Under the pieces are notes generated by a model. That model was not told the DNA's origin and searched no databases. It worked only from the letters and a program-made list of their open reading frames with translations. A stretch of 49,030 bases of DNA, from the NCBI GenBank assembly GCA_003599795.1, contig QZJQ01000011.1, positions 1-49,030 of the forward strand, written 5' to 3'. The stretch is from Nitrospiraceae bacterium. GTDB lineage: Bacteria > Nitrospirota > Thermodesulfovibrionia > Thermodesulfovibrionales > UBA1546. Shown one piece after another: positions 1 through 11,106 of the stretch. Position numbers and translations under genes: made by a program. Every line of letters begins with the position of its first letter. Positions within the stretch are counted from its first letter, which is position 1.

Positions 1-59
1 TATATGAAGTCAGAACTGTTATTGGAGGCGGCATGATGGATGGTGGTTTCCACCTTAAA

Positions 60-851
60 TCAGCCCCAAATCTGTCCAAACGATGGGGTCCACCTCTTTC
101 TTTCATAATAGAGCTTTTCATATATCTTTGTGACTTTCCCGTCTCCGTTTGCTCTTGATGCTATTGCTTCTATGCCTTTTGCATCTCCCGCAAGCCAGGA
201 CTGAAGAAGCTTGTCTGTTTCCTGTTTAATTTTTTTTAAATCTTTCAGCGTATGGAGCAAAAACAACTCCTGCTCACTATCAGGAAATCCTGACAGGAGA
301 TTAATCTGATAATCAATGCTTTCAAGTTCCACTATCTTTTTCTTTCCCGCAGCCTTTTTAAGGAAATGGGTGTCTATTCCGTATTGAGGATTAAAGCCCA
401 GCTTCATAAGTTCCATGGATGTTAATGTCAGCGATAAAAACCATGGTTTTTGTTTGCTTATCAGCTCAATGGGCATGCCGAGCAGGGCTGTCTCTTTTTT
501 AAGAAGTTCGTATGTTTCTTTTGAGATGTGGCTTTCCAGTGTTTCATTCCCCTGATAGATGGCGCTTGCCAGTAATTTCTGCAAATCCAGTTTGGCTGCA
601 TCATTGATATTTGCCTCTACAGCAAGAACATTTGATTTTTCAAAGGCATCTTCTATTTTATTATTTAAAGGATAAACCTCTTTTTTCATAAAGTGCACAG
701 AGCCCAGCACATAAACCGTTGATGTCTGTGACCGGACTTTCCACATGAAAGTCTTTTGGCTTTGCGCAGCAGCATCAACAACATAAAAAAATGAATTAAG
801 CAGAAGCAGGATTAAAAATACAGGTAAAAATCTTATCGTTACTTTTTTCAT
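60..851 (-). CDS. TraB/GumN family protein, exported
   Basis: Signal peptide; 'MWKVRSQTSTVYVLGSVHFMKKEVYPL' and 'VEANI' resemble TraB/GumN motifs. Confidence 0.8.
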   Translation of the reverse strand: MKKVTIRFLPVFLILLLLNSFFYVVDAAAQSQKTFMWKVRSQTSTVYVLGSVHFMKKEVYPLNNKIEDAFEKSNVLAVEANINDAAKLDLQKLLASAIYQGNETLESHISKETYELLKKETALLGMPIELISKQKPWFLSLTLTSMELMKLGFNPQYGIDTHFLKKAAGKKKIVELESIDYQINLLSGFPDSEQELFLLHTLKDLKKIKQETDKLLQSWLAGDAKGIEAIASRANGDGKVTKIYEKLYYERKRWTPSFGQIWG

Positions 852-971
852 TCAGGCGCTCCCTTGTTCAGTTTTTATAATTATAGCACGGCACCCGGCT
901 AAAGATTGACGGCAGACATTCTGCATGATATTCTTTATATCAAGCGACAGACGGAAAGAAAGGAGACTGCT

Positions 972-2147
972 ATGCCTTATGATTTTGTTCTGCCTGATTT
1001 GGGCGAAGGTATCACAGAAGGCGAGATACGGAGATGGCTTGTCAAAGAAGGCGATACTGTTGAAGAGCATCAGACTGTTCTTGAGATAGAGACAGACAAG
1101 GCAGTGGTGGAAGTCCCTTCACCGAAAAAAGGGAGAGTGCTTAAGATACATAAAGAAATTGCCGATATTGCAAAAGTGGGCGAGGTTTTGATGACTATAG
1201 CGAATGCCGGTGAGGCAGTTGAAGAAAAGCCAAAAGCAGAAGAAAGGCCGAAATCAGTTTCCGTTGTCGGAGTATTGCCTGAGGATGAAGAAGAAGTCCT
1301 TGCGACTCCTGCTGTAAGGGCCTTGGCTAAAGAGCTTGGCGTTAAACTTGAATCAATAAAAGGCTCTGGCCCGGGCGGAAGCATTACGAAAGATGATATC
1401 ACTGAAGTATCTGAAAAAGGCAAGAAGGCCGAAGACCAGTACGGCGCGATTGAGAGGCTGGCGATAAAAGGGTTGAGAAGGACCATAGCAAAGAATCTTA
1501 TTACATCACAAAAGACAACTGCATTTGTAACAGGCATGGACGAGGCGGACATCACTGAGTTATGGAATTTGCGCGAGAGAGAGAAAAAAAACATACAGAC
1601 AAAAGGAATTCATCTTACCTTTCTGCCATTTTTCATTAAAGCCATCCATCACGCGCTTGCAGAGCATCCTTTGCTCAATGCATCTGTTGATGAACAAAGG
1701 GAAGAGATAATAATCAAAAAATACTACAACATCGGCGTTGCCGTTGATACGCCTGACGGCTTGATGGTTCCAGTGATAAAAAATGCTGACAAAAAGACCA
1801 TTCTTGAACTCGCCTCAGAGATTCAGGGGTTAAGCGTTAAAGCGCGAGAGAGAAAGATAATGCTTGAAGAGATAAAGGGGAGCACTTTTACAATCACAAA
1901 TTACGGGCATTTCGGCGGATGGTTTGCGACTCCGATAATCAATTATCCTGATGTTGCGATTCTCGGCACAGGAAAGATTTCCGAGAAGCCGTGGGTCAAG
2001 GACGGGCAAATCGTTATCAGAAAAATTCTGCCGTTATCGCTGACCTTTGACCACAGGGTAACCGACGGCGTCGACTCGGCAAAATTTTTATCAAAAATTA
2101 TTCAATACCTTGAAGACCCGGCGCTGTTGTTTATAGAGAGTGCATAA
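972..2147 (+). CDS. 2-oxo acid dehydrogenase E2 (dihydrolipoamide acyltransferase)
   Basis: Lipoyl motif 'EIETDKAVVEVPSP', E3-binding region 'ATPAVRALAKELGV', catalytic 'LTFDHRVTDG'. Start moved from 906 to ATG 972, which follows AGGAG. Confidence 0.9.
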   Translation: MPYDFVLPDLGEGITEGEIRRWLVKEGDTVEEHQTVLEIETDKAVVEVPSPKKGRVLKIHKEIADIAKVGEVLMTIANAGEAVEEKPKAEERPKSVSVVGVLPEDEEEVLATPAVRALAKELGVKLESIKGSGPGGSITKDDITEVSEKGKKAEDQYGAIERLAIKGLRRTIAKNLITSQKTTAFVTGMDEADITELWNLREREKKNIQTKGIHLTFLPFFIKAIHHALAEHPLLNASVDEQREEIIIKKYYNIGVAVDTPDGLMVPVIKNADKKTILELASEIQGLSVKARERKIMLEEIKGSTFTITNYGHFGGWFATPIINYPDVAILGTGKISEKPWVKDGQIVIRKILPLSLTFDHRVTDGVDSAKFLSKIIQYLEDPALLFIESA

Positions 2148-2194
2148 TTATGGATGTTCAACCTCAAAAGCCCCTTTTGAATAGATAGTCTTTT

Positions 2195-2716
2195 TTATTC
2201 ATTATTAACATCATCCTTCGCTGCCCTTTTAATCTCGACTCTGCTATCTTTTCCCGAAATTAATATTTGATTAATTTTTTTGAAAGAATTGCCTGGTGGA
2301 CAGGATAACTCCAGATATTTTTCTTGAACAATATTCCGAGGCCCTTCTTTTATAGCAACGGAGCATGTTATGTCGGCGCCACATTCTCCCATAGCATTGT
2401 TATTATAAAGATATGGCTCTATATGTATTATGAAATTTTTTGTTTTTAATTTACAATTGTATTTAATCATTTTTATCTTATCCAGATAAGAATCGCTTTT
2501 GTACGTTACGAAGTCGTATAAATTGTAGGTTTTTATGATGGCTTTGTTTGTTACCTTATCATAAGGAATCGGCGCATCATAAACGATAATTAAAAGATCC
2601 GCAGATGAATCACAAATTATTTTAACTTCGGTGGTCATATCTGCAAATGGTGATGATGCAGATATGACCAATATTAATAATGCAAGCGCTGTAGATCTAT
2701 GCAGACATTTTTTCAT
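2195..2716 (-). CDS. hypothetical exported protein
   Basis: 173 aa ORF with signal peptide, no family recognised. Confidence 0.5.
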   Translation of the reverse strand: MKKCLHRSTALALLILVISASSPFADMTTEVKIICDSSADLLIIVYDAPIPYDKVTNKAIIKTYNLYDFVTYKSDSYLDKIKMIKYNCKLKTKNFIIHIEPYLYNNNAMGECGADITCSVAIKEGPRNIVQEKYLELSCPPGNSFKKINQILISGKDSRVEIKRAAKDDVNNE

Positions 2717-2831
2717 TAAAGCACCCTTATGTCAAACATTGTTTTTTATACTGCATGTATTTTTTGTGGTGATTTTAGAAAAAACTATGGGTTTCGTCAA
2801 GAGGAAAGATATATGCAGATCGATATTATTT

Positions 2832-3206
2832 CTACGCATATCTTTTGAACCACTTTACCGCATCCTCAAGAGAGGCTTTGCCCGTTGCCATGTTGATTGT
2901 AAAGTCCTCAAGTTCTTTCTGCGATGTTTCAAGATTGTAGCCGTTTATACGAAGGAAGAGTCCGGCAGATGAAATCGCTGTCCGCTTGTTCCCGTCAATA
3001 AACGGATGATTCTTGACAAGCGACTCCATAAAGGCTGCCGCCTTCTGAAAAATGTCTGGATAGAGTTCTTCTCCCCCGAAGGTTGCCATTGGCCTTGATA
3101 CCGCAGACTGAAGAAGCCCCACATCCCTTATTCCGTGAGAGCCTCCTGTCTCATCAATCAATCTGCTGTGTATGAAAAGCACCTGCTCGGCTGTAAGGTA
3201 TTTCAC
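2832..3206 (-). CDS. doc: Doc/Fic family death-on-curing toxin
   Basis: 'HPFIDGNKRTA' Fic/Doc core motif; 4-nt overlap with upstream AbrB-type ORF. Confidence 0.87.
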   Translation of the reverse strand: MKYLTAEQVLFIHSRLIDETGGSHGIRDVGLLQSAVSRPMATFGGEELYPDIFQKAAAFMESLVKNHPFIDGNKRTAISSAGLFLRINGYNLETSQKELEDFTINMATGKASLEDAVKWFKRYA

Positions 3207-3451
3207 TTTTTTGCAAGCGCCTTCAGCGCCGGGCGGTATTTTTCAATGAATTCGTTCACCTGCAAAACGAATTCCCTGTCTACCCCCTTTGGATATTTCT
3301 TCTTTTTTACAGGCTCAAGGATAATCCTTTGCCCGGATTTATCCATCGTGATGTCCAACTCAGCGCCCGCAGAGAGCTTCAGCTTTTCAATCATCTCGCG
3401 CGGGATTGATACTCCCTGACTGTTTCCTATAGAGCATAATTTTCTGTGCAT
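3203..3451 (-). CDS. AbrB/MazE-type (SpoVT-AbrB fold) antitoxin
   Basis: 'IGNSQGVSIPREMIEKLKLSAGAELDITMD' swapped-hairpin motif; coupled to Doc. Confidence 0.85.
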   Translation of the reverse strand: MHRKLCSIGNSQGVSIPREMIEKLKLSAGAELDITMDKSGQRIILEPVKKKKYPKGVDREFVLQVNEFIEKYRPALKALAKK

Positions 3452-3466
3452 ATTATCTCCTCCAAT

Positions 3467-3485
3467 GTTATAACATAATTATAAC
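3467..3485. promoter_or_regulatory. candidate operator of the AbrB-Doc operon
   Basis: GTTATAA-CATAA-TTATAAC, perfect 7-bp inverted repeat just upstream of the antitoxin start. Confidence 0.45.
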
Positions 3486-3564
3486 AGAAAAGAAGCCGGT
3501 TTGTTTATCAGTTTATATTGATTCGGGTTTTGCATGCCTGGCTTGTTATAGTATAATCAAACCT

Positions 3565-4911
3565 ATGAATAACAATGTAAGCCTTGACTCTCTTTTTAAA
3601 CCCAAATCCATTGCCTTAATCGGCGCGGCGCATACTGAAGAAAAGCTCGGCGGCGTGATTCTAAAAAACCTCCTTAAGTTCAAAGGCGCTGTTTATCCTG
3701 TAAATCCGAAATACAGCGAGCTTATGGGCTTGAAGTCCTATCCTTCTGCCCGTGATATTCCGGAACCTGTGGACCTGGCAATAATCATGAGGCCAGCTGC
3801 TGAAGTCCCGGAAATACTCAGGGAGCTTGCAGGCAAGGCAAAAAGCGTGATAATTGCCAGTTCCGGATTTGCGGAGATAGGTGAGAATAAAATTCAGAAT
3901 GAAGTTATGAAAATTGGCAAGGAGATAGGCGTAAGAATCCTCGGCCCGAACTGCATGGGCATATATAATCCATCTCACAGACTGGATACATTTTTCCTTC
4001 CTGATGAGAGGCTGAAACGGCCTAAGAAAGGGAATGTGGCTGTTGTATCGCAGAGCGGCGCAATCTTAAGCTGTCTGCTCGGAGCGCTTGAGACCTCAAA
4101 CACAGGCGTATCAAAGGCAATAGGATACGGCAATGCAATAGATATCAATGAGGCGGATATATATGAATACCTTGCTAAAGATAAAAATACCGGCGTCGTG
4201 ATTTCATACATTGAATCACTGAGTGATGGAAGGAAGTTTATTGAAAAGGCAAAAATTTTGTCAGAGAAAAAACCATTGCTCATCCTTAAGGCAGGCAAAG
4301 GTGTAAGCGGCCAGGCAGCGGCATTCTCGCATACAGGAAGGCTTGCAGGAAGATATGAGGTCTTCCATTCAATTCTCAGACAGTTTGGGATAAGAGAGGT
4401 GGATGATTTTGATGTGCTTATTGATGCGACAAAAGCTCTTGCATTCCAGATGCCGTCAAAAGGCAACCGCGTTCTTATTATTACGAACGGCGGAGGCTCA
4501 GGAGTTTTGGCTGCTGATGAATGTATGAGGCAGGGGCTTGAAGTTGCAAAGCTGCACGTAGATAAAACTGAAAAACTCAAAAAGACATTTCCGCACTTTT
4601 ATGGAATCAACAACCCCATTGACCTCACAGCACAGGTGAAAGATGAAGATTATGTTACGGCATTAAATGAATTAAAGGACGACTACGATGGATTTTTGGT
4701 TATTGCCCTGTCAAATGTCCTTGGGATTACTGAGAGGCTTCCTGAAATGATGAAAGCTTGCAGGGCTGATATAAACAAACCCATTGTTTTCCATATCGCA
4801 CAAAGCGGCATATCAAAGAAACTGACCGCGCTTCTTGAAAAGGCAAAAATCCCTGTCTATCCCTCGCCTGAAAAAGCAGTCAGGGCGTTGACGGCGCTTT
4901 TAAGTGGTTAA
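3565..4911 (+). CDS. ADP-forming acyl/acetyl-CoA synthetase alpha subunit (CoA-binding)
   Basis: 'KSIALIGAAHTEEKLGGVILKNL', 'GPNCMGIYNP', 'VAVVSQSGAI', 'AAFSHTGRLAG'. Confidence 0.87.
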   Translation: MNNNVSLDSLFKPKSIALIGAAHTEEKLGGVILKNLLKFKGAVYPVNPKYSELMGLKSYPSARDIPEPVDLAIIMRPAAEVPEILRELAGKAKSVIIASSGFAEIGENKIQNEVMKIGKEIGVRILGPNCMGIYNPSHRLDTFFLPDERLKRPKKGNVAVVSQSGAILSCLLGALETSNTGVSKAIGYGNAIDINEADIYEYLAKDKNTGVVISYIESLSDGRKFIEKAKILSEKKPLLILKAGKGVSGQAAAFSHTGRLAGRYEVFHSILRQFGIREVDDFDVLIDATKALAFQMPSKGNRVLIITNGGGSGVLAADECMRQGLEVAKLHVDKTEKLKKTFPHFYGINNPIDLTAQVKDEDYVTALNELKDDYDGFLVIALSNVLGITERLPEMMKACRADINKPIVFHIAQSGISKKLTALLEKAKIPVYPSPEKAVRALTALLSG

Positions 4912-5259
4912 TTTCTTTTTTCTTATGTAAATCCACGCATTGAATCCGCATAAAAGAATCGTGAGTATGAGGATTAAGTAGGAAGGAATTGCCATGTAAA
5001 TCAGTTTTTCAAGGTAATGGATAATGAATGAGCCGCTGTATGTTAAGGCCGGGTTGTGTTTTGCCCTCAGCCAGAACTCAAGATGGGTGAGCGGACAGTA
5101 CCAGCCAAACAACTGGATAACAAACGCAAATGCAAGCCCTGAGATATGGATGATTTTCATAAGCCTGTTTTTTCTGCCAAAGAAGGCGCCGAAGATAAGA
5201 AACACTATCCAGAGGAAGTGGGAAAATACAACAATGTCTGCCAGAATCTTGTAAGTCAT
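4900..5259 (-). CDS. DUF2784-like membrane protein
   Basis: 'FSHFLWIVFLIFGAF' and 'CPLTHLEFWLRAK' resemble DUF2784. Confidence 0.7.
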   Translation of the reverse strand: MTYKILADIVVFSHFLWIVFLIFGAFFGRKNRLMKIIHISGLAFAFVIQLFGWYCPLTHLEFWLRAKHNPALTYSGSFIIHYLEKLIYMAIPSYLILILTILLCGFNAWIYIRKKKLTT

Positions 5260-5317
5260 TTTAAGTTTATGCTGCTAATGCTCAATGTTATCTGCGCGCT
5301 AATCATTCAGCCTGCTG

Positions 5318-5596
5318 TCAGGCAGTGTTTGCCCTGATTCTGCAATCATCCATAACCTCTTTGGGGATCATTCTTAAAGCGAGGGACACAAGTGCAGGGA
5401 TAATTATGGCATCATCAAGATGTCCTATCACAGGCAAAAAGTCGGGGATAATATCAAATGGCAAAAGAGCATAGCCGACTGCAAGGCCGAGGAGAAATTT
5501 TGCCGCTTTCGGAGTGCGGCTGTCTTTTACAGCAAGGCGGTATACCTTAAGCTCTTGTTTTAAATCCTTGCCGAGGGCTTTCAGCTTAGCAAACAT
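5318..5596 (-). CDS. YkvA family (DUF1232) protein
   Basis: 'LLPFDIIPDFLPVIGHLDDAIIIPALVSLALRMIP'. Confidence 0.88.
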   Translation of the reverse strand: MFAKLKALGKDLKQELKVYRLAVKDSRTPKAAKFLLGLAVGYALLPFDIIPDFLPVIGHLDDAIIIPALVSLALRMIPKEVMDDCRIRANTA

Positions 5597-5607
5597 AATT
5601 TAATGTA

Positions 5608-7335
5608 TCAGCTTCCCTTGTCTTCTTTTCTGGCATCTGCATGTGAATATGGAATATGTGAGGCTACCTCCTCAAATGTTGCAATGCCGTCTTTCACCTT
5701 TGATATTGCGTCCTCAAAAAGAGTCAGCATGCCGTCCTCTCTTGCCGCATCCCAGAGCTCGTCTGCAGTGCCGCGCCTGGCAATCAGCCTTCTGAGTTTT
5801 GTATTCATATGCAAAAATTCATATACCCCGATGCGACCCTTGTACCCTGTATTCATGCATTTTTTACAGCCTGTTCCTTTGTAAAATTTCTCTATCTGCG
5901 GGAGTTTCCATTTTGTCAGGTCTGCGGGAGGAGCTGTTTCTACTTTACAGTCAGGGCATAGCCTCCTTATCAGCCGCTGGGCAAGAATACCTGATACGGA
6001 TGAACTTATAAGATATGGATCTAAGCCTATATCCAGCAGCCTTGTTACAGTTGCGACAGTGTCATTGGTGTGGAGTGTGCTTAATACGAGATGGCCTGTA
6101 AGCGCGGCGCGCACTACAATCTTGGCTGTTTCAATATCCCTGATTTCGCCTACCATAATGATGTCAGGGTCCTGCCTTAAGGTGGAACGCAGCACATTGG
6201 GAAAAGAAAGCCCGATGGGTTCGTTTACCCCTACCTGTGTTATGCCTGCGAGCCGGTATTCTATCGGCTCTTCTATAGTTACAATATGCGATTCCTCTTC
6301 GTTCAGCTGCCGGAGGACAGCATAGAGTGTCGTAGTCTTTCCGCTTCCTGTAGGGCCTGTAACAAGCAGCATGCCTTGCGGCTGGCTGAATACGTCTATC
6401 AAAGGCTTAAGTATCTGTTCCGGAATGCCAAGCTTGCCGAGGGGAATAAGCCCTGTTGCCGAATCCAGAAGCCTTATTACAATATTCTCACCGTAAAAGG
6501 AGGGCATTGTAGATACCCTGAGATCAATATCCCTGTTTTCAAACCGCAGTTTGCTTCTGCCGTCCTGAGGAAGCCTTCTGTTAGTGATGTCTAAATTTGA
6601 AATAATTTTTACTCTTGAGACAACCGAGTCATGTATGTGTTTGGGATATCTAACTATAGTTTTGAGGGAGCCGTCCAGCCTGTATCTGACCTGAACATGC
6701 TTTTCTCCGGGTTCTATATGGATATCGCTTGTGCCTGTTGTTGCTGCATTGGCAAACAGCATCGTTACAAGCTTGACTATGGGAGGCTCCTCGCTGAGTT
6801 TGTACATTGAATGTATGTTTATTTCCTCATCCTTTTCCTTAGCCTCCTCTTTTACAATCTCCACCCCTTCGTGTGTAGGGATTTCTTTAAGGACATCCCA
6901 TATTTTTTCCGTGGAGCCGTAATAAGTCTCTATAGCGTTGATTATGCTTGTTTCCGTGGATACGGCAACAGCAATATTTAATCCTGTATTGAATGTAATC
7001 TCGTCTATAGTCTCCCAGTCAAGGGGGTCAGCCACGGCAAGCAGCAGTTTTTTGTCTTTTAATTCAAGAGGCATGACTATTTTCTTTTCAGCCGTGCCTT
7101 TCGGTACTATTGAAAGCAGCTCTTCTGTTATGTTGTACTTGCCGCAGTCAACAAGAGGGAACGAAAACTCTTTGGAAAGCGCCTCTCCGACCTGAAGCTC
7201 ATTTGCATAGCCTAATTCTATAAGCAGTTTCCCCAGCCGTTTATTTTTGTTTTTCTGGATTTTAAGGGCATTTTCAAGCTGTTCGGATGTAATTAAGCCT
7301 GCTTCAAGAAGCAATTCGCCAATCTTGTTCTTCAT
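5608..7335 (-). CDS. GspE/PilB-type secretion/pilus assembly ATPase
   Basis: Walker A 'VTGPTGSGKTTTLY', 'GEIRDIETA', zinc CxxC motifs, N-terminal MshEN-like domain. Confidence 0.92.
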   Translation of the reverse strand: MKNKIGELLLEAGLITSEQLENALKIQKNKNKRLGKLLIELGYANELQVGEALSKEFSFPLVDCGKYNITEELLSIVPKGTAEKKIVMPLELKDKKLLLAVADPLDWETIDEITFNTGLNIAVAVSTETSIINAIETYYGSTEKIWDVLKEIPTHEGVEIVKEEAKEKDEEINIHSMYKLSEEPPIVKLVTMLFANAATTGTSDIHIEPGEKHVQVRYRLDGSLKTIVRYPKHIHDSVVSRVKIISNLDITNRRLPQDGRSKLRFENRDIDLRVSTMPSFYGENIVIRLLDSATGLIPLGKLGIPEQILKPLIDVFSQPQGMLLVTGPTGSGKTTTLYAVLRQLNEEESHIVTIEEPIEYRLAGITQVGVNEPIGLSFPNVLRSTLRQDPDIIMVGEIRDIETAKIVVRAALTGHLVLSTLHTNDTVATVTRLLDIGLDPYLISSSVSGILAQRLIRRLCPDCKVETAPPADLTKWKLPQIEKFYKGTGCKKCMNTGYKGRIGVYEFLHMNTKLRRLIARRGTADELWDAAREDGMLTLFEDAISKVKDGIATFEEVASHIPYSHADARKEDKGS

Positions 7336-7447
7336 TAATATGCCTCCTGCCTGCTAAGAATGAGGGCGCCCCCTGCCCCTGATATGCTCATTGTACCTCA
7401 AAACCGGGCTTGCCGCTATATATGTCAAAATTATTTTTCAGGCAATC

Positions 7448-8212
7448 TTACATTATGCTTCTTTTCAGTATCCGGCTTAAAAAAATCTTGGCCCTTTCCG
7501 TCTTAGGATTGGTGAATATCTCCTCAGGCGTGCCTGTTTCAATTATGTCTCCTTTGTCAAATACAACCACCCTGTCCGCAACCTCTTTTGCAAAATCCAT
7601 CTCGTGCGTTGCTATCAATGTTGTCATCCCCTCATCCACAAGCTCTTTTATCACTGAAAGAACCTCGCCAACCATCTCAGGGTCCAGCGAGGATGTGGGC
7701 TCGTCAAAGAGCATTGCCTCAGGCTTCATGGCTAATGCACGCGCTATCGCAACCCTCTGCTGCTCTCCGCCTGAGAGTTCTTCAGGATAGCTGTTCACTT
7801 TCTTTTCAAGGTTTATTCTCTTTAACAAAGTAACCGCATCTTCAGCAGCTTTATCCCTGCCTATGCCGAGAGCTCTTTGCGGAGCCTCAATTATATTCTC
7901 CAAAACAGTCATGTGAGGAAAAAGGTTAAACTGCTGAAAAACCATACCGACTTTAAGCCTGATTCTCCTTATGGTCTCAATGCCTTTTTTATCAGGCATT
8001 AATCTGTTTATGGAATGAAGTTCAATATCGCCAACATCTATCTCTCCCTTCTGGAAATACTCAAGGCCGTTGATGCATCTCAGGAATGTGCTTTTGCCGC
8101 TTCCCGAGGGGCCTATGAAGACAACAACCTCGCCTTTCTCTATCTCAAGGTTAATGCCCTTGAAGAGGTGATGGCCGCCGTAGTATTTATGCAGATTTCT
8201 GACTTTAATCAT
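7448..8212 (-). CDS. glnQ: polar amino acid ABC transporter ATPase
   Basis: '[13 protein letters not shown]', '[15 protein letters not shown]', GlnQ-like. Confidence 0.92.
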   Translation of the reverse strand: MIKVRNLHKYYGGHHLFKGINLEIEKGEVVVFIGPSGSGKSTFLRCINGLEYFQKGEIDVGDIELHSINRLMPDKKGIETIRRIRLKVGMVFQQFNLFPHMTVLENIIEAPQRALGIGRDKAAEDAVTLLKRINLEKKVNSYPEELSGGEQQRVAIARALAMKPEAMLFDEPTSSLDPEMVGEVLSVIKELVDEGMTTLIATHEMDFAKEVADRVVVFDKGDIIETGTPEEIFTNPKTERAKIFLSRILKRSIM

Positions 8213-9702
8213 TTTTTATTGCTTAATTTTTTCTCTAACCTTCTTGCAAACAATGACAAAGGATAGCTCATTGCAAAATAAAGTAATGCGACAATCAGCC
8301 CGAGTTCAAAAAACCTCAGTGTTGTCGCGGCAAGGATGCTGTATGTTTTAGTAAGCTCAACCATCGCAATTACAGATACAAGGGAAGAGTCCTTGAAAAG
8401 AGCTATGAAATCATTGGTGACCCCGGGAAGCGCAATCCTAAATGCCTGCGGAAGTATAATCCTTTTCACCGCAAGTGACTGCGTCATGCCGAGCGACAGC
8501 GCAGCCTCCATCTGGCCTTTTGGAACCGCATTAATTCCTGCCCTGTAAAGCTCTGCCTCATAAGCGGCATAATTCATTCCGAGGCCTATAAACGCTGCTG
8601 TCAAAGGACTTAACGAGATGCCGATGTTGGGAAGGCCGTAATAAATAATGTATAACTGTATGAGCAGGGGAGTCCCCCTGTATATCTCTATGTATGCTGT
8701 TGCCAGAGCGTTTAAGGGAGGCCTGCCATAAAGCCTCAGTATTGCGAGGACGAGTCCAAGAATGATTGCAAGCGCCATTGATACAACAGAGATGAGAATT
8801 GTTATTCCAGCGCCTTTCAGGAGATTCGGCAAAAAAGTATAGAGGGGAGCCTTCTTGCTCTCGTCAAGCCCGACGTAGCTTCCGGAATCCTTAATGGTTT
8901 CAAATAACTTAGCCTGAGTTTCATTCCACATATTCCATTTCTCATATATCTTTTTAAATTCGCCGGTTCGCAGTAATTTTGCAAGAATCCTATCTGTTTC
9001 CTGTTTGAATTCCTTATCATCTTTTTTTATTGCGATGCCATAAAACCCTTCGCCTACGGGAGAGCCTGCGTATTTGAGCTTAGGATTTGGTTTTGCATAA
9101 TAAGCTGCTATCGGCAGATCCAAGAGCACGGCGTCAAGCCTTCCGAGCGCTAAATCTTCGTAGGGCTCAACCTGGCCCGAATAAATTTTCACATCAACTC
9201 CGCCTATGCTCATCAAAATATCCTGCGCAACCGTGCCTGAAAGAGTGCCGGCTTTTTTCCCTTTAAGGCCGTAAATGTCTTTAATAAATGTTTCTTCTTT
9301 TCTTACAACAAGTTGCTCTGTGTAGATGTAGTAGGGGATTGAAAAAATTACTTTTGCCTCTCTCTGCGGCGTTATCTCTATGCCGTTCATTGCCATGTCA
9401 AAATCTCCGCGCTCAAGCGCAGGAATAAGGCTGTCCCATGCATTCTGCGACTGTTTTGCTTTAACGCCGAGTTCTCTCGCAATCGCCTCTGCGATGTCAA
9501 CTTCAAAGCCGATTAATCTTGAAGGGTCTTTGGGATCAGGGAACACATAAGGCGCGCCTCCTTCAGCATCCGAACCCCAGAGGAGATGCCCTCTTTTTTT
9601 GATTTTTTCAAGAGCGGTGCCGGAAGTCTGCGAGGGCACGGTCCATAGAAAAATAATTATCAACCCGAGGATAAGTGAAAGCAGTCTTAAGATAGTTTTC
9701 AT
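8209..9702 (-). CDS. amino acid ABC transporter, substrate-binding domain fused to permease
   Basis: N-terminal SBP ('[17 protein letters not shown]') followed by permease ('[20 protein letters not shown]'). Confidence 0.9.
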   Translation of the reverse strand: MKTILRLLSLILGLIIIFLWTVPSQTSGTALEKIKKRGHLLWGSDAEGGAPYVFPDPKDPSRLIGFEVDIAEAIARELGVKAKQSQNAWDSLIPALERGDFDMAMNGIEITPQREAKVIFSIPYYIYTEQLVVRKEETFIKDIYGLKGKKAGTLSGTVAQDILMSIGGVDVKIYSGQVEPYEDLALGRLDAVLLDLPIAAYYAKPNPKLKYAGSPVGEGFYGIAIKKDDKEFKQETDRILAKLLRTGEFKKIYEKWNMWNETQAKLFETIKDSGSYVGLDESKKAPLYTFLPNLLKGAGITILISVVSMALAIILGLVLAILRLYGRPPLNALATAYIEIYRGTPLLIQLYIIYYGLPNIGISLSPLTAAFIGLGMNYAAYEAELYRAGINAVPKGQMEAALSLGMTQSLAVKRIILPQAFRIALPGVTNDFIALFKDSSLVSVIAMVELTKTYSILAATTLRFFELGLIVALLYFAMSYPLSLFARRLEKKLSNKK

Positions 9703-9726
9703 TTTAAAGGTTTAAAATGCAAAAGG

Positions 9727-11106
9727 TCAGAACTTTTTGGTGAACTTGACCAGCAGCCGGTCGTTTTCCTTCCACCTGCCGAGATGTGTTTTTTCTCCTC
9801 CGTTGAACCATTCATAAAATGTCTCTATTGACATCCCGTCTTTAAATTTACGCTCGTAAGTTATGCGGTGAGTATTGTCCTTTTTGGAAATGTTGTAGAT
9901 GGCTCCGTAAGACGCCTTATTTTTGTCGTCAATATCAACCTTTTGAAGTATGTATATGGCATTGCGGCCCAGACGCGAAGACCGCTGGTTTGCAGGGTAA
10001 TCAGGATGGTTCTGGTCTTCAAGCACCCACTCGTTTGAATACTCAGCAATGAGCTTGGCAGAGTCTATAGCGTCAATCTTCAGGAAAGTATTGAGATCAT
10101 ATTCGGTTCCGAACACATAATTGATGTAGGAATCTTCTTTTCTGTTTTCAGGAATCTGGCATACGCCTTCGCCGTGCAGTTCCCATTTTCCCTGCACTGT
10201 GGAAAATCCCGCAGCAAGAATACCGCCCTTTATATACTGTTTTTCATATTGATTGGCGCTCACGCGCTTAAGCACGGGATTGGGCAGATAGCCTTCGTAA
10301 GCGCTTACAAAAAAATCAACGCCCTCAACAGTCATCTTTTGCTTTAGCATAAAACCTGAATCAGTCAGATGATGCCGTATTCTCTTTTCCCTAATCTGGT
10401 AGTCGGTGCCGGCTTGGCCGGGAATATCCGAATCAACGAGGTCATAGTCGCCTTTGCCTGCGCTCCACCGCGCATGTTCCGGAGGATATCTTGATTTCTG
10501 AAAATAAGGCATCAGCCGAACCTCAGTGCTGTTATTACCGGTGTAATAATACGTCCATGACGCCTGCCATACCCCGAGTTTATCCGGGTCTGTGGGATGG
10601 TCTGCATCATACTTTGCAATGCGCTTTGCAGGAGAATAAAGAGTGCTTATCCCGTCTTCTATGTATTTATATCCAAATACAAGGTCTGAGGTCTCAAATT
10701 TTTTCTTTACATATAACTGCGAGAAATATGCTATCCGGCTTGGGCCGTACTGGTCTTTCTCAGAGCCGTACTGCAGGATAGCGTCAATCTTAATTTCGTA
10801 TTTCATCAGCTCCAGCCATGTATCCATTAACAACTGCGAGTAGAACTGCCTGAATTTAGTATCATCTCCTTTGCCCTGGTCCTGATGCTCGTTGTGTTTT
10901 GTGAAATTATACCCTATTGCGTTCCAGGTCCATTTCGCCTGTTTGAAGGCGGTATAAAAGGGATTTTTTTCTTCCTGTTTCACAGGTTTGTCTGCTGACA
11001 GCAAGGCGTCAAGGTCGTCAGCCTTTGGGGCTTTATCCTGCGCAAAGACAAGCGTTGAAGACAAAATAAGCATTGCGGCCGTTAAAAAGCATCTCATAAG
11101 CGGCAT
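9727..11106 (-). CDS. putative outer-membrane beta-barrel protein
   Basis: Signal peptide, alternating aromatic strands, terminal 'LLVKFTKKF'; operon with MMPL and LolA-like genes. Confidence 0.6.
   Translation of the reverse strand: MPLMRCFLTAAMLILSSTLVFAQDKAPKADDLDALLSADKPVKQEEKNPFYTAFKQAKWTWNAIGYNFTKHNEHQDQGKGDDTKFRQFYSQLLMDTWLELMKYEIKIDAILQYGSEKDQYGPSRIAYFSQLYVKKKFETSDLVFGYKYIEDGISTLYSPAKRIAKYDADHPTDPDKLGVWQASWTYYYTGNNSTEVRLMPYFQKSRYPPEHARWSAGKGDYDLVDSDIPGQAGTDYQIREKRIRHHLTDSGFMLKQKMTVEGVDFFVSAYEGYLPNPVLKRVSANQYEKQYIKGGILAAGFSTVQGKWELHGEGVCQIPENRKEDSYINYVFGTEYDLNTFLKIDAIDSAKLIAEYSNEWVLEDQNHPDYPANQRSSRLGRNAIYILQKVDIDDKNKASYGAIYNISKKDNTHRITYERKFKDGMSIETFYEWFNGGEKTHLGRWKENDRLLVKFTKKF

Noticed and set aside
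1070-1594. 174-aa minus-strand ORF opposite the E2 gene
   Set aside because: Antisense to a well-supported lipoyl/E2 coding sequence; low-complexity Ser-rich translation typical of a shadow ORF.
8209-9702. Substrate-binding/permease fusion as a novelty
   Set aside because: Fused SBP-permease amino acid transporters are well established.
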